Part shown: positions 18,176-26,726 of the stretch, in pieces
Numbering within the stretch: position 1 is the first letter of the stretch
Layout: the number at the start of each line of letters is the position of its first letter
Assembly (NCBI RefSeq): GCF_000380985.1
Contig: NZ_KB905696.1
Coordinates: 62,001-126,000, forward strand
Direction: 5' to 3'
DNA from: Proteiniphilum acetatigenes DSM 18083
Lineage (GTDB): Bacteria > Bacteroidota > Bacteroidia > Bacteroidales > Dysgonomonadaceae
DNA: 64,000 nt
Made by a program: the position numbers and the translations under genes
The notes under the pieces: model-generated
The model's input: the letters and a program-made list of their open reading frames with translations, nothing else
Told to the model about the DNA's origin: nothing
Databases searched by the model: none

Positions 18176-19090
18176 ATGAACTATAAAAAAGCCTTTATCG
18201 CTATAACAGCGATATTTTTATTACTCTCCTGTTCCACCGGAGCATCCACTGAGAAGGGAAATTCCCTGTTATGGAAAATATCGGGGAACGGTTTGCAGAA
18301 ACCCTCCTACATCTTCGGCTCACATCATCTTGTGCCAGTCTCTTTCCTGGACAGTATCCCCGGAATTGAGGCCGCTTTCGAAGAAACGGAGCAGACGGTA
18401 GGTGAACTCGATATGAGTGACATGTCGGAGATGCAGATGAAAATCATGGGTGAAGGCATGCTTCCACCGGAAGTTACCTACGGGACATTGCTCTCTACTG
18501 AGGATGCAGCGCTGCTGGACAGTATGCTCCACGCTGTGGTAGGAGTAGGTCTCGACCAGTTGGGACAACTGAAACCGGCAATGTTATCCAATCTGATCTC
18601 CATCTCACTCTACCAGCGATATTATCCTTCCGTAGCTTCGGCACAAAACATAGATTATTACTTTCAGGAAGAGGCACTGAAGCGCTCACGGCCTGTAGTG
18701 GGGCTTGAAACCGCTGAAGACCAGATCTACGTCCTGCTGAATTCACAATCATTGGAGCGTCAGGCAGAAATGCTGACCTGTATGATAAAACATCCGGAAC
18801 TGTTGAAAGAACAGATGGATGAAATGCAGGTCGCTTACCATGCTCAGGATATCCAGTCCCTGCGAAAACTCTACGAAAAGGAAATACCCAACGATCCCTG
18901 TCCTTCTACGGAGGAGGAGAAAAATGTGCTGAACGGCGACCGCAACAGGAAGTGGTTAGAGAAATTACCCTCTATTATGGAAGAAAAATCCTCATTTATT
19001 GCTGTCGGCTGCCTGCACCTGCCGGGAGATGACGGACTGATTGAAGGATTAAGGAAATTGGGGTATAGTGTAGAGGCAGTCAGCCGATAA
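18176..19090 (+). CDS. TraB/GumN family lipoprotein
   Basis: 304 residues with an SPII signal (LLLSCS, Cys near 20). The TraB/GumN hallmarks are present: LWKISGNGLQKPSYIFGSHH near the start (the GTxH-type motif, here GSHH), a central helical part, and near the end DRNRKWLEKLP and FIAVGCLHLPGDDGLIEGLRKLGY. The family is thought to be a metal-dependent protease or erythromycin-esterase-like fold; the activity is unproven. It is predicted to sit on the periplasmic side of a membrane. Monocistronic, convergent with rlmD. Confidence 0.88.
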   Translation: MNYKKAFIAITAIFLLLSCSTGASTEKGNSLLWKISGNGLQKPSYIFGSHHLVPVSFLDSIPGIEAAFEETEQTVGELDMSDMSEMQMKIMGEGMLPPEVTYGTLLSTEDAALLDSMLHAVVGVGLDQLGQLKPAMLSNLISISLYQRYYPSVASAQNIDYYFQEEALKRSRPVVGLETAEDQIYVLLNSQSLERQAEMLTCMIKHPELLKEQMDEMQVAYHAQDIQSLRKLYEKEIPNDPCPSTEEEKNVLNGDRNRKWLEKLPSIMEEKSSFIAVGCLHLPGDDGLIEGLRKLGYSVEAVSR

Positions 19091-19126
19091 CTTCCTGTTA
19101 TCTATTGCCGCCGGACTGTACAAAAT

Positions 19127-20536
19127 TTATCTTTTTTCCAGCAACACCACATTTTCCACATGATGCGTGTGGGGGAACATATCGACGGGTTGCACACGGG
19201 TAATCCTGTACTTTCCGTCGAGCAAACTCAGATCGCGTGCCTGTGTAGCAGGATTACAACTTACATACACAATCCGCACCGGTTCAGCCAAAAGGATCGC
19301 ATCAATTACGTCGTTATGCATACCTGCACGGGGCGGATCGGTGATAATCACATCGGGACACCCATGCTCAGAAATAAAATCGGCGGTGAGTACATCTTTC
19401 ATATCACCTGCAAAAAAGAGTGTATTCCCGATTCCGTTCAGGCGGGAGTTCTCATGTGCATCGTAGATGGCTTCCGGCACATATTCTATCCCCACCACCT
19501 TTTTGGCATTCCGCGCCACGAAATTGGCAATGCTGCCGGTACCGGTGTAAAGGTCGTAGACCGTCTCCTTTCCTGACAATTGTGCAAAATCACGCGCTAC
19601 TTTATAAAGATTATATGCCTGTTCGCTATTGGTCTGGAAAAACGATTTGGGACCGATTTTGAATTTAAGCCCTTCCATCTCTTCGTAAATATAATCGCGA
19701 CCACGCCAGACAATCACTTCCTGATCGGTGATCGTATCGTTGGCTTTTTGGTTGACGATATAGAGTAATGAAGTGATTTGCGGAAATTCTCCGGCAATAA
19801 AATTCATCAGTTTCTCCCTTTTCTCCGGATCATCTTCATAAAATACCACAATCACCATCCATTCTCCAATGGAACTGTTGCGGATGATGAGCGTACGCAT
19901 CAGTCCTACCTGGTTGCGAAGGTCGAAAAAGGTGTAGCCGTTCTCCAGGCAAAACTCCCGGACTGCATTCCTTATCTGGTTAGAGAGGTCATCCTGAAGC
20001 CAGCATTTATCGATATTCAACACTTTATCGAACATACCGGGAATATGAAAACCCAGTGCATTCATATTGTCGAACGTTTCGTTGCTGGCGACTTGTGCTT
20101 CGGTCAACCATTTCTTATTGGAAAAGGTGAATTCCAGTTTATTCCTGTAAAAGGTTGCATGAGGTGCACCCAGAATGGGGTTAAAGTCGGGCAGATCGAT
20201 CTTTCCTATCCGCTCAAGGTTATCCGTCACCTGCTGCTGTTTATGCTTCAACTGCCTTTCATAAGGCAACATCTGCCACTTGCATCCACCGCACACCCCA
20301 AAATGAATACAAAACGGCTCAGTCCTGTTTTCGGAATATTTCTCGAAACGTATTACCCTACCCTCGGCAAAACTATTCTTTTTCCGTGTCAACTGAATAT
20401 CCACCACATCTCCGGGCACAGCAAAAGGGATGAAAACAGCCCTGCCGTCCACTTTGGCAATCGCCTTACCCTCGGCTGCCACATCAGTAATCAATATATT
20501 TTCCAGTAAGGGTAGTTGTTTTCTTTTTTTCGCCAT
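19127..20536 (-). CDS. rlmD: 23S rRNA (uracil-C5)-methyltransferase RlmD/TrmA family
   Basis: 469 residues from ATG 20536 (MAKKRKQLPLL); the longer frame runs through a dispersed repeat and is rejected. Order: TRAM domain (VFIPFAVPGDVVDIQLTRKK), a 4Fe-4S cysteine cluster (FGVCGGCKWQ plus an earlier Cys), then the methyltransferase with LYTGTGSIANFVA, VGIEYVPEAI, DPPRAGMH and the catalytic Cys in YVSCNPATQARDL. It methylates U1939 (or a paralogous uracil) of 23S rRNA. Which of the RlmD/RlmCD targets applies cannot be told from sequence. Confidence 0.92.
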   Translation of the reverse strand: MAKKRKQLPLLENILITDVAAEGKAIAKVDGRAVFIPFAVPGDVVDIQLTRKKNSFAEGRVIRFEKYSENRTEPFCIHFGVCGGCKWQMLPYERQLKHKQQQVTDNLERIGKIDLPDFNPILGAPHATFYRNKLEFTFSNKKWLTEAQVASNETFDNMNALGFHIPGMFDKVLNIDKCWLQDDLSNQIRNAVREFCLENGYTFFDLRNQVGLMRTLIIRNSSIGEWMVIVVFYEDDPEKREKLMNFIAGEFPQITSLLYIVNQKANDTITDQEVIVWRGRDYIYEEMEGLKFKIGPKSFFQTNSEQAYNLYKVARDFAQLSGKETVYDLYTGTGSIANFVARNAKKVVGIEYVPEAIYDAHENSRLNGIGNTLFFAGDMKDVLTADFISEHGCPDVIITDPPRAGMHNDVIDAILLAEPVRIVYVSCNPATQARDLSLLDGKYRITRVQPVDMFPHTHHVENVVLLEKR

Positions 20537-20555
20537 TTTTCCACCGTTTTGAGGC

Positions 20556-20619
20556 ACAAAGATAGTGAAAGCCGACAGCAGTGCCAAACTTGTTTGAGCA
20601 GTGCCAAGGCGCATCCTAT
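20556..20619. repeat. REP-like intergenic element, copy 1
   Basis: Shares ATAGTGAAAGCCGA, GCCAAACTTGTTTGAGC and GGCGCATCCTAT, in that order and spacing, with 58752-58816. The centre CAAAC-TT-GTTTG forms a hairpin, and the ends ATAG/CTAT are inverted. It sits just upstream of the rlmD start, in the same orientation relative to the gene as copy 2 upstream of surE. Confidence 0.7.
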
Positions 20620-20639
20620 ATTCTATAAAGATGAAAAAG

Positions 20640-21008
20640 TTATTTGTCGGTTTTTTTATAACTGGTTAAATTCTCAATGGTGCGTTGCTGTGAATCGATA
20701 ATATTGATTAATTGCCGGTTGATATCAGTTTCATAATGAGCCTCCGGTTCTGTGATCACTTGATTGCTTTTATCATGTCCCTTTCTCATTTCTCCTCTGC
20801 CGGTGATCAACCAATCCGGATTTAACCAATCAATTGATTGGATGATTTTTAATAACATCTCATATCCGGGATAGCTTCTTCTATTTACAACAATATTCCT
20901 GACAGTTTGATCTTTTGATCCGATTTTTTTCGCAAATTGTGCAGGTACCCCATTACACTCAATTTCAATAATTTGAGCAATTCTGTCAAAAATAGTTTCA
21001 TTTTCCAT
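20640..21008 (-). CDS. Phage-repressor-like HTH transcription regulator
   Basis: 122 residues from ATG 21008. The N-terminal 70 residues form an XRE/CI-like helix-turn-helix (FDRIAQIIEIECNGVPAQFAKKIGSKDQTVRNIV), followed by WLITGRGEMRKG, the linker typical of Bacteroidales CI-like proteins, and a short C-terminal helix likely for dimerisation. There is no S24 peptidase domain. It is divergent from a 70-residue gene, with a perfect 22-bp palindrome in its own leader, implying autoregulation. Confidence 0.8.
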   Translation of the reverse strand: MENETIFDRIAQIIEIECNGVPAQFAKKIGSKDQTVRNIVVNRRSYPGYEMLLKIIQSIDWLNPDWLITGRGEMRKGHDKSNQVITEPEAHYETDINRQLINIIDSQQRTIENLTSYKKTDK

Positions 21009-21035
21009 AGAAAAAAGCAATCATTTTATTTGTTT

Positions 21036-21057
21036 ATATCAATAATATTATTGATAT
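21036..21057. promoter_or_regulatory. Perfect 22-bp palindrome, operator candidate
   Basis: The half-site ATATCAATAAT is followed immediately by its exact reverse complement. It lies 28 bases upstream of the HTH gene's ATG and between the two divergent genes; a minus-strand -7 element (TTACTTTG) is at 21081-21088, so a bound repressor would block early transcription. Confidence 0.6.
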
Positions 21058-21150
21058 TTGCAAAACGAAATAAATTATTACAAAGTAAACGTTTTTATTT
21101 CACTTTTGAAATAGCAGGAAAACGCTATTTCCTTAACTAATACATAAAAA

Positions 21151-21363
21151 ATGGAAAGAAATTCGTTTCAGAAAGGCCTCGGGCAAGTACAGGTAAAAGA
21201 TTTGGCTGAAGTTAAGGCTAAATTAATGCAGGCGCTTGGTATTCGAACATCGCAGGGGCTCGGATATCGTATACGGGGTGTGTACTCCCTGAAGGTACAC
21301 GAAAAGGAGTTAATAGAATCTATCTTCGCTGAATATGGAATTAAGGATATCTGGGGTTCGTAG
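21151..21363 (+). CDS. Small conserved protein, possible Cro-like partner
   Basis: 70 residues: MERNSFQKGLGQVQVKDLAEVKAKLMQALGI, then a C-terminal EKELIESIFAEYGIKDIWG. I recall similar 65-75-residue proteins in Bacteroidales, always short and divergent from a CI-like gene, but know no function. Predicted mostly helical and basic; a DNA-binding role is inference. It shares the operator-bearing intergenic region with the HTH gene. Confidence 0.65.
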   Translation: MERNSFQKGLGQVQVKDLAEVKAKLMQALGIRTSQGLGYRIRGVYSLKVHEKELIESIFAEYGIKDIWGS

Positions 21364-21524
21364 AGTGTGTCTTGCAAGTATAAGGAAACCACACAAATCA
21401 GTCCGTCATTCAGATAAATAGAAGAAAATACATATATCACTTCTTTAAAGGAACGGAATCATTATAACTTCCATACACTGATAAAAAATCAATAAAGTAT
21501 GGATGAGAAAGGTAAACTAATCGC

Positions 21525-21632
21525 ATGAAAAAGAAGAATCAAGCCAGTGAAAAGTGGCTCGAGATTATTATTTGTATCCTTTTAGCTATAATACTGATTG
21601 GACTATTCGCTTGTCTGATTATATTAACCACC
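21525..21632 (+). CDS. 35-residue single-TM peptide
   Basis: ATG 21525 to TGA 21630-21632. A basic head (MKKKNQASEKW) precedes one strong TM helix (LEIIICILLAIILIGLFACLIIL). A nine-codon frame (ATG 21499) ends in a four-base ATGA overlap with this start, which suggests coupling. Bacteroidales genomes contain many such tiny membrane peptides near HTH genes; a toxin-like or structural role is possible but unproven. Confidence 0.45.
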
Positions 21633-21793
21633 TGATTTTATGATCTATTACCTTCAGACAAATACAAAAAAATCATTGATACGACTTAAAAAGATTTTTC
21701 AGATTTAATTCAGAAATTATGCCGTTCTTTGCTCCCAAGTTCCAGGTTTTATATCTTGGATCTTGGTTCTTGACTCTAAATATAAATGGTCAT

Positions 21794-22471
21794 ATGAAGA
21801 TATTGATAGTAGAAGACGAACCCTCCCTGCAGGAGTTGATCAGGCGAACCCTGGAAAGAGAAAGATATGTGGTGGAATGTGCTTCAACCTATCAATCGGC
21901 CCTTCGGAAGATCGAAGATTACGAATACGATTGTATCCTGTTGGATATTATGCTTCCCGATGGTAACGGGTTATTGATACTGGAAGCTTTAAAGAAAATG
22001 CAAAAACCGGACAGTGTGATCATTATCTCGGCTAATGACGCACTGGAAGATAAAATTGGAGGGCTGGAACTGGGCGCAGATGACTATCTGGCTAAACCCT
22101 TTCATCTGGCCGAACTGATAGCCCGGATCAGGAGTGTTATACGACGGAAACAACAGGACGGCAACATGGCCATTGAGATAGGCAATGTGAAAATTTATCC
22201 TGATGGATTCAAGGTTATAGTTGGAGACAAGGATATGGATCTTAACCGCAAGGAATACGACATACTTTTCTATTTTGCAAATCGCAGCAACCGGCTGATC
22301 AATAAGCACACGCTCGCAGAAGCGGTATGGGGCGATCATATCGATCAGGTCGATAATTTCGATTTCATTTATGCACAGATCAAAAACCTGAGGAAGAAAC
22401 TGAAAGAATACGGGGCAAGCATAGAAATAAAAGTCGTATACGGTATCGGCTACAAACTAATTATTGAATAA
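21794..22471 (+). CDS. OmpR-family response regulator
   Basis: 225 residues from ATG 21794 (MKILIVEDEPS); upstream codons of the longer frame are repeat-like. Receiver domain with the acidic pocket VEDE, phosphoacceptor Asp51 in LLDIMLPDG, switch Ser in IIISAND and Lys in AKPF. C-terminal winged helix (DLNRKEYDILFYFANRSNRLINKHTLAEAVWG, NLRKKL, VYGIGYKL). The cognate sensor gene starts six bases after the stop. Likely target: the PepSY-like genes downstream. Confidence 0.93.
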   Translation: MKILIVEDEPSLQELIRRTLERERYVVECASTYQSALRKIEDYEYDCILLDIMLPDGNGLLILEALKKMQKPDSVIIISANDALEDKIGGLELGADDYLAKPFHLAELIARIRSVIRRKQQDGNMAIEIGNVKIYPDGFKVIVGDKDMDLNRKEYDILFYFANRSNRLINKHTLAEAVWGDHIDQVDNFDFIYAQIKNLRKKLKEYGASIEIKVVYGIGYKLIIE

Positions 22472-22477
22472 TCGCTA

Positions 22478-23749
22478 ATGAAACTGATCTACCATATCAT
22501 CATCCGTTTGAGCATTATACTCAGTATTGTCCTGGCTATATGGGCCGTCTTCTTTTATATGAGGATGATCGATGAAATAAACGATGAAACCGACGACTCA
22601 CTGGAAGATTACTCCGAACAGATCATCATGCGTCAGCTTGCAGGAGAAGAAATGCCTTCTGAAAGTAACAACTCAAATAACCAATATTACCTGAAAGAAA
22701 TAACAGCCGGGGAGGCACAAAGCAAACCCCATATTCATTATATCGATTCCATGATATATATACCACTCAAAAGGGAAACAGAGCCGGCTCGTATACTCAC
22801 TACCGTTTACAGGGATGAAAACGGAAAATACTACGAATTGGTTGTCGCTATACCCACCATTGAAAAAAAAGATCTCAAGGAGGCTATCCTTTACTGGATG
22901 ATCTTTCTGTATTTCGGACTTTTATTTTGCATCCTCCTGATCAATGTCTGGATATATCACCAGAGTAACCGTCCTCTGCATAAATTACTTGCATGGCTCA
23001 ACAGATACAAGATAGGAAAAGAAAACACTCCTTTAAACAATGATACGGGCATCACCGAATTCAAGAGACTGAACGAGGCAGTCGTCAAAAGCATGCAACG
23101 CAGTGAGGAAGTTTTCGAGGAACAAAAACTATTCATCGGGAACGCCTCCCATGAAATACAAACTCCCCTGGCCGTATGCCGCAACCGACTGGAAAACCTG
23201 ATGGAAGACGAGTCCCTCACCGAAACCCAACTGGAAGAGTTGTCGAAAACACTCCAGACCCTTGAACAGATCACCCGGTTAAATAAAACACTACTACTGC
23301 TCTCCAAAATAGAAAACAGGCAGTTTCCCGGCACACATCAGATTGAGTTAAATTCCATCATAAAAAAGAATATCAACGACTATCAGGAAGTGTATGCCCA
23401 TATGAATATAGAAGTTGAAATCAGGGAATCCGGTATATTTAAAGTAATAATGAATGAAACGTTGGCTGATATACTGGTCAACAACATTATCAAAAATGCT
23501 TTTGTCCACAACATCGCAAATGGAAAGATCGTTATCGAAATCTCTTCGTCGAAACTTGTTATCAAAAATAGCGGACAGGAATTCGCCCTTGACTCCCAAC
23601 TTATTTTCAAGAGATTCTACCAGGGGAATAAAAAACCCGAATCCTCAGGGCTGGGCTTGGCCTTGATCAAATCGACATGCGATTTGGAAAAGCTACATAT
23701 AAGCTATGCTTTTGAGAATAATTTTCATCGTTTTGAAATCTCCCGGTAA
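22478..23749 (+). CDS. Sensor histidine kinase
   Basis: 423 residues. TM1 at about 5-28, an extracellular domain of about 120 residues, TM2 at about 140-160 (YFGLLFCILLINVWIYH). Then a linker with HAMP-like position, the H-box NASHEIQTPL with His225, N-box NNIIKNAF, and G-box SSGLGLALIKSTC. Orthodox inner-membrane kinase that pairs with the upstream response regulator. The sensor domain gives no clear ligand. Downstream PepSY-like secreted proteins are a frequent companion of this kinase type in Bacteroidales. Confidence 0.93.
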   Translation: MKLIYHIIIRLSIILSIVLAIWAVFFYMRMIDEINDETDDSLEDYSEQIIMRQLAGEEMPSESNNSNNQYYLKEITAGEAQSKPHIHYIDSMIYIPLKRETEPARILTTVYRDENGKYYELVVAIPTIEKKDLKEAILYWMIFLYFGLLFCILLINVWIYHQSNRPLHKLLAWLNRYKIGKENTPLNNDTGITEFKRLNEAVVKSMQRSEEVFEEQKLFIGNASHEIQTPLAVCRNRLENLMEDESLTETQLEELSKTLQTLEQITRLNKTLLLLSKIENRQFPGTHQIELNSIIKKNINDYQEVYAHMNIEVEIRESGIFKVIMNETLADILVNNIIKNAFVHNIANGKIVIEISSSKLVIKNSGQEFALDSQLIFKRFYQGNKKPESSGLGLALIKSTCDLEKLHISYAFENNFHRFEISR

Positions 23750-23780
23750 AAAATTTCATTTTCTTTTCAGAATCAAGTTA

Positions 23781-23788
23781 TAGCTTTG
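23781..23788 (+). promoter_or_regulatory. -7 element for the first PepSY-like gene
   Basis: TAGCTTTG matches TAnnTTTG, 35 bases before ATG 23823, with no clear -33 box. It separates these genes from the kinase operon, as expected for a regulated target. Confidence 0.5.
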
Positions 23789-23822
23789 CCAATGTATTCA
23801 CTGAAATAAAAAGAAATTACAA

Positions 23823-24263
23823 ATGAAAAAATTAATTCTTCTATTCCTATGCGTGGCTGCTATTCAGGTATCAACCCAAGCCGGCAACGACAGACCTATC
23901 AGTTTTGATCAACTGCCGGCCAAGTCTCAACAGATGATCAAAAAATATTTCCCCAACCAGTCCGTAGCATTGGTTAAAATGGAGCGTGAATTTTCGGGAA
24001 AAAGCTATGAAGTCATTTTCACCAATGGAAACAAAGCAGAATTTGACAGGAAAGGGATATGGAAAGAGATTGATTGCAAGTACACCGAACTTCCTTCGGA
24101 AGTAGTGCCTCCGCAAATCGCTGATTATGTGAGGACAAATTATCCCGATTTAAAAATAACCAAAATAGAGAAAAAGAGTCGAAACCGGCACGAGATCGAA
24201 TTATTGAATGGCATGGAACTGGAATTCGACGCTAATTTTAATGTAATTGATATTGACGATTAA
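23823..24263 (+). CDS. Secreted PepSY-like (DUF2874-type) protein
   Basis: 146 residues with a signal peptide (LILLFLCVAAIQVSTQA). Two repeats of the PepSY-like fold: LPAKSQQMIKKYFPNQ...EFSGKSYEVIFTNGNKAEFDRKG.W and VPPQIADYVRTNYPDLKITKIEKK...HEIELLNGMELEFDANFNVI. This family is periplasmic and of unknown function; peptide or inhibitor binding has been proposed. Next to a two-component system it may be the sensed or regulated partner. Confidence 0.85.
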   Translation: MKKLILLFLCVAAIQVSTQAGNDRPISFDQLPAKSQQMIKKYFPNQSVALVKMEREFSGKSYEVIFTNGNKAEFDRKGIWKEIDCKYTELPSEVVPPQIADYVRTNYPDLKITKIEKKSRNRHEIELLNGMELEFDANFNVIDIDD

Positions 24264-24273
24264 ATGAATGTGC

Positions 24274-24362
24274 TAATTTGTTAATGCCCCAAACAACGTT
24301 CGACGGAACGAAGTGGAGTCAATGTGCCAATTTGATTTCAAATTTCTAACTTCTAAAAAATA
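24274..24362. repeat. Intergenic AATGTG-word repeat with 28-bp element
   Basis: AATGTGCTAATTTG and AATGTGCCAATTTG flank a 28-base element (24292-24319, starting AACAACGTTCGACGGAACG) that recurs with 22 of 28 matches at 63959-63986. No gene is seen. Confidence 0.5.
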
Positions 24363-24368
24363 AAAACA

Positions 24369-24812
24369 ATGAAACTACAAAAGCACGTAATAATGTTAGC
24401 TCTGGCTATAATAACATTACCATTTTTGAGCTGTGAGGACGACTTTGTATCCAACACTGAGAGCAAGGATATTAAAGCCTTTATTGAAAACAAATATCCG
24501 GGTGCACAGGTCGTGAAGATTGAGCGGGAAGACAACCAAACCATCGAAGCAGATATCATTCATAATAATCTGAGTAAGGATGTTGTTTTCGACCTGAAGA
24601 TCAATTGGCTGTATACATCATGGGATGTAGCAGTTTCCGGATTGCCCGAGGCTGTCAGAAACATCGTGAACGATCCTGCCTACATGGGATATCATATCGA
24701 TGATGCCGATTTTGTAGAGACTCCCCAGGGTAATTACTACCTGTTGGAACTTGAAAAAGGCAATTCCGAAGTAAAAATAAAAACAGACGAAACCGGAAAA
24801 ATATTAAACTAA
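24369..24812 (+). CDS. PepSY-like lipoprotein
   Basis: 147 residues. SPII signal with Cys18 in FLSCEDDF. Two PepSY-like repeats: IKAFIENKYPGAQVVKIEREDNQTIEADII...VVFDLKINWL.TSWDV and LPEAVRNIVNDPAYMGYHIDDADFVETPQGNYYLLELEK. It is paralogous in fold to the preceding gene, but lipid-anchored. Both probably form one regulated pair under the adjacent two-component system (inference). Confidence 0.82.
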   Translation: MKLQKHVIMLALAIITLPFLSCEDDFVSNTESKDIKAFIENKYPGAQVVKIEREDNQTIEADIIHNNLSKDVVFDLKINWLYTSWDVAVSGLPEAVRNIVNDPAYMGYHIDDADFVETPQGNYYLLELEKGNSEVKIKTDETGKILN

Positions 24813-24888
24813 AGTTAGTTTTGTGCCGTAAAGAAATATCACGGCAGTAAACAAAACATCAGGGCAGATATTCCTATATATAATGCGA

Positions 24889-24926
24889 GAGAGCGTGTCA
24901 TAAGCAATAGCTTACAACACGCTCTC
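24889..24926. terminator. Strong bidirectional hairpin between PepSY gene and fumC
   Basis: GAGAGCGTGT (24889-24898) pairs with ACACGCTCTC (24917-24926), with inner TAAGC/GCTTA pairing and an AATA loop. It is followed by TTCTTTTAT on the plus strand. Serves the convergent genes on both sides. Confidence 0.75.
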
Positions 24927-24960
24927 TTCTTTTATCCGATCAAGGATGATCGCCTCTATA

Positions 24961-26358
24961 TCAATCCAGCGATTTGATCATATCTTCGGGGCGCACCCAC
25001 TTGTCGAAATCTTCGGCAGAGACATAACCCAGTCGAACGGCCTCTTCTTTGAGTGTTGTTCCATTCTTGTGGGCAGCATTTGCTATCTCGGCTGCTTTAT
25101 AATAACCGATCTTCGTATTCAAAGCAGTTACCAGCATCAAAGAATTGTTCAGCAATTCCTTAATACGGGGTTTGTTAGGTTCAATGCCCGATACACAGTG
25201 GATATCGAACGATACGGCAGCATCTCCCAGGAGTTGTGCACTCTGCAGGAAGTTAGCCGCCATCACCGGCTTGAAAACGTTCAGTTCGAAATGACCCTGC
25301 ATTCCACCTACGGCAATTGCCATGTCGTTTCCGATCACCTGAGCGCAGACCATGGTGAGCGCCTCGCATTGGGTAGGATTCACTTTTCCAGGCATGATCG
25401 ACGATCCGGGTTCATTAGCCGGGATGATGATCTCGCCGATACCACTTCTCGGCCCGGAAGCCAGCAGACGGATATCGTTGGCTATCTTATTGAGTGCCAC
25501 GGCTACCTGCTTCAGTGCTCCGTGTGTTTCTACCACAGCGTCATGAGACGCAAGTGCCTCAAATTTGTTCGGGGCAGTTACAAAAGGAAGACCGGTAAAT
25601 TCGGCAATGTAACGTGCCACGGTCACATCATAATTTTTGGGTGTGTTCAATCCCGTTCCTACTGCAGTACCACCAAGGGCGAGTTCAGCCAGGTGCGGCA
25701 ATGTGTTTTCAATAGCCTTGATACCATATTCCAGTTGAGCGGCATACCCGCTGAATTCCTGTCCCAACGTAAGGGGGGTGGCATCCATAAGGTGTGTCCG
25801 TCCGATCTTCACCACCTCTTCCATCTCTTTCGATTTGACAGCCAGTGCTTTCTGTAACTGACGCAACCCCGGCAGAGTCACCTCTACAATCTTCTTGTAG
25901 CAAGCAATATGCATTCCGGTGGGGAACGTGTCGTTTGATGACTGCGACTTGTTCACATCATCATTGGGCTGCAGTGTTTTTTCTCCCTCTCCTACTGTTT
26001 TTCCTGCCAGTTGATGGGCACGATGAGCAATCACTTCGTTCACGTTCATATTACTCTGCGTTCCCGATCCTGTCTGCCAGATAACCAGTGGAAACTGGTC
26101 ATCGAGCTTACCTTCCAGAATCTCATCGCACACCTGCGCGATATAATCGCGTTTCTCCTGTGACAATACACCCAGTTCATGGTTGGCATACGCCGCTCCC
26201 TTTTTCAGGTAAGCAAACCCGTAAATGATTTCCAACGGCATGGAAGCGGGGCTTCCAATCTTAAAATTGTTACGCGACCGCTCGGTTTGTGCACCCCATA
26301 GCTTGTCGGCAGGCACCTGCACCTCACCCAGCGTATCCTTCTCAATTCTGTAATCCAT
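24961..26358 (-). CDS. fumC: Class II fumarate hydratase
   Basis: 465 residues, standard length. It interconverts fumarate and malate without an Fe-S cluster. Signature [15 protein letters not shown], substrate-site [22 protein letters not shown] and NDTFPT are all present, and the start [25 protein letters not shown] is typical. ATG at 26358. Single gene, with a terminator at its 3' side. Confidence 0.97.
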   Translation of the reverse strand: MDYRIEKDTLGEVQVPADKLWGAQTERSRNNFKIGSPASMPLEIIYGFAYLKKGAAYANHELGVLSQEKRDYIAQVCDEILEGKLDDQFPLVIWQTGSGTQSNMNVNEVIAHRAHQLAGKTVGEGEKTLQPNDDVNKSQSSNDTFPTGMHIACYKKIVEVTLPGLRQLQKALAVKSKEMEEVVKIGRTHLMDATPLTLGQEFSGYAAQLEYGIKAIENTLPHLAELALGGTAVGTGLNTPKNYDVTVARYIAEFTGLPFVTAPNKFEALASHDAVVETHGALKQVAVALNKIANDIRLLASGPRSGIGEIIIPANEPGSSIMPGKVNPTQCEALTMVCAQVIGNDMAIAVGGMQGHFELNVFKPVMAANFLQSAQLLGDAAVSFDIHCVSGIEPNKPRIKELLNNSLMLVTALNTKIGYYKAAEIANAAHKNGTTLKEEAVRLGYVSAEDFDKWVRPEDMIKSLD

Positions 26359-26690
26359 AAATCCTACGTTTAATATTTATATAATTTTTATCGTTTCCAA
26401 TCTGTTATTCTGGACATATCTGTAAGCAGGACCTCCCTTCTTTCACTATCAATAACCCGGAAAGTGAATGAATTGGTCCGGTCATAATTATTGTTCGCAA
26501 AAATACAAAGAAAAAACGGCATTGAAAAACGAGATAAAGTGAAAAACATACAAATAGCATCCCCTTTTTATAGTATATTCTTACAAAAATATACTCATTT
26601 TACGGGATGGTATTGAGATGAAAAAATTTGTTTCTTTGCAGCCCAAATGCATTGGTGAAATCAGCATAAATAAAAAACGGTAAAAAGACC
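26359..26690. other. Intergenic region upstream of feoAB, no gene
   Basis: About 330 bases between the divergent fumC and feoAB. Two similar promoter-like segments occur: TTTCTTTGCAGCCCAAAT at 26631 and TATCTTTGCAAGCCAAAT at 26691. I see no obvious Fur-type palindrome or structured RNA. Confidence 0.5.
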
Positions 26691-26698
26691 TATCTTTG
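26691..26698 (+). promoter_or_regulatory. -7 element for feoAB
   Basis: TATCTTTG, exact TAnnTTTG match, 28 bases before ATG 26727. A second, weaker copy (TTTCTTTG, 26631-26638) may be an alternative start. Confidence 0.55.
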
Positions 26699-26726
26699 CA
26701 AGCCAAATCAAAAAATTCAGTCATTA

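Noticed and set aside
19778-20509. 243-codon plus-strand frame
   Set aside because: Antisense to rlmD, no domain seen.
24946-25857. 303-codon plus-strand frame
   Set aside because: Antisense to fumC, which has full family motifs; the frame's text has no domain and follows from fumC codon usage.
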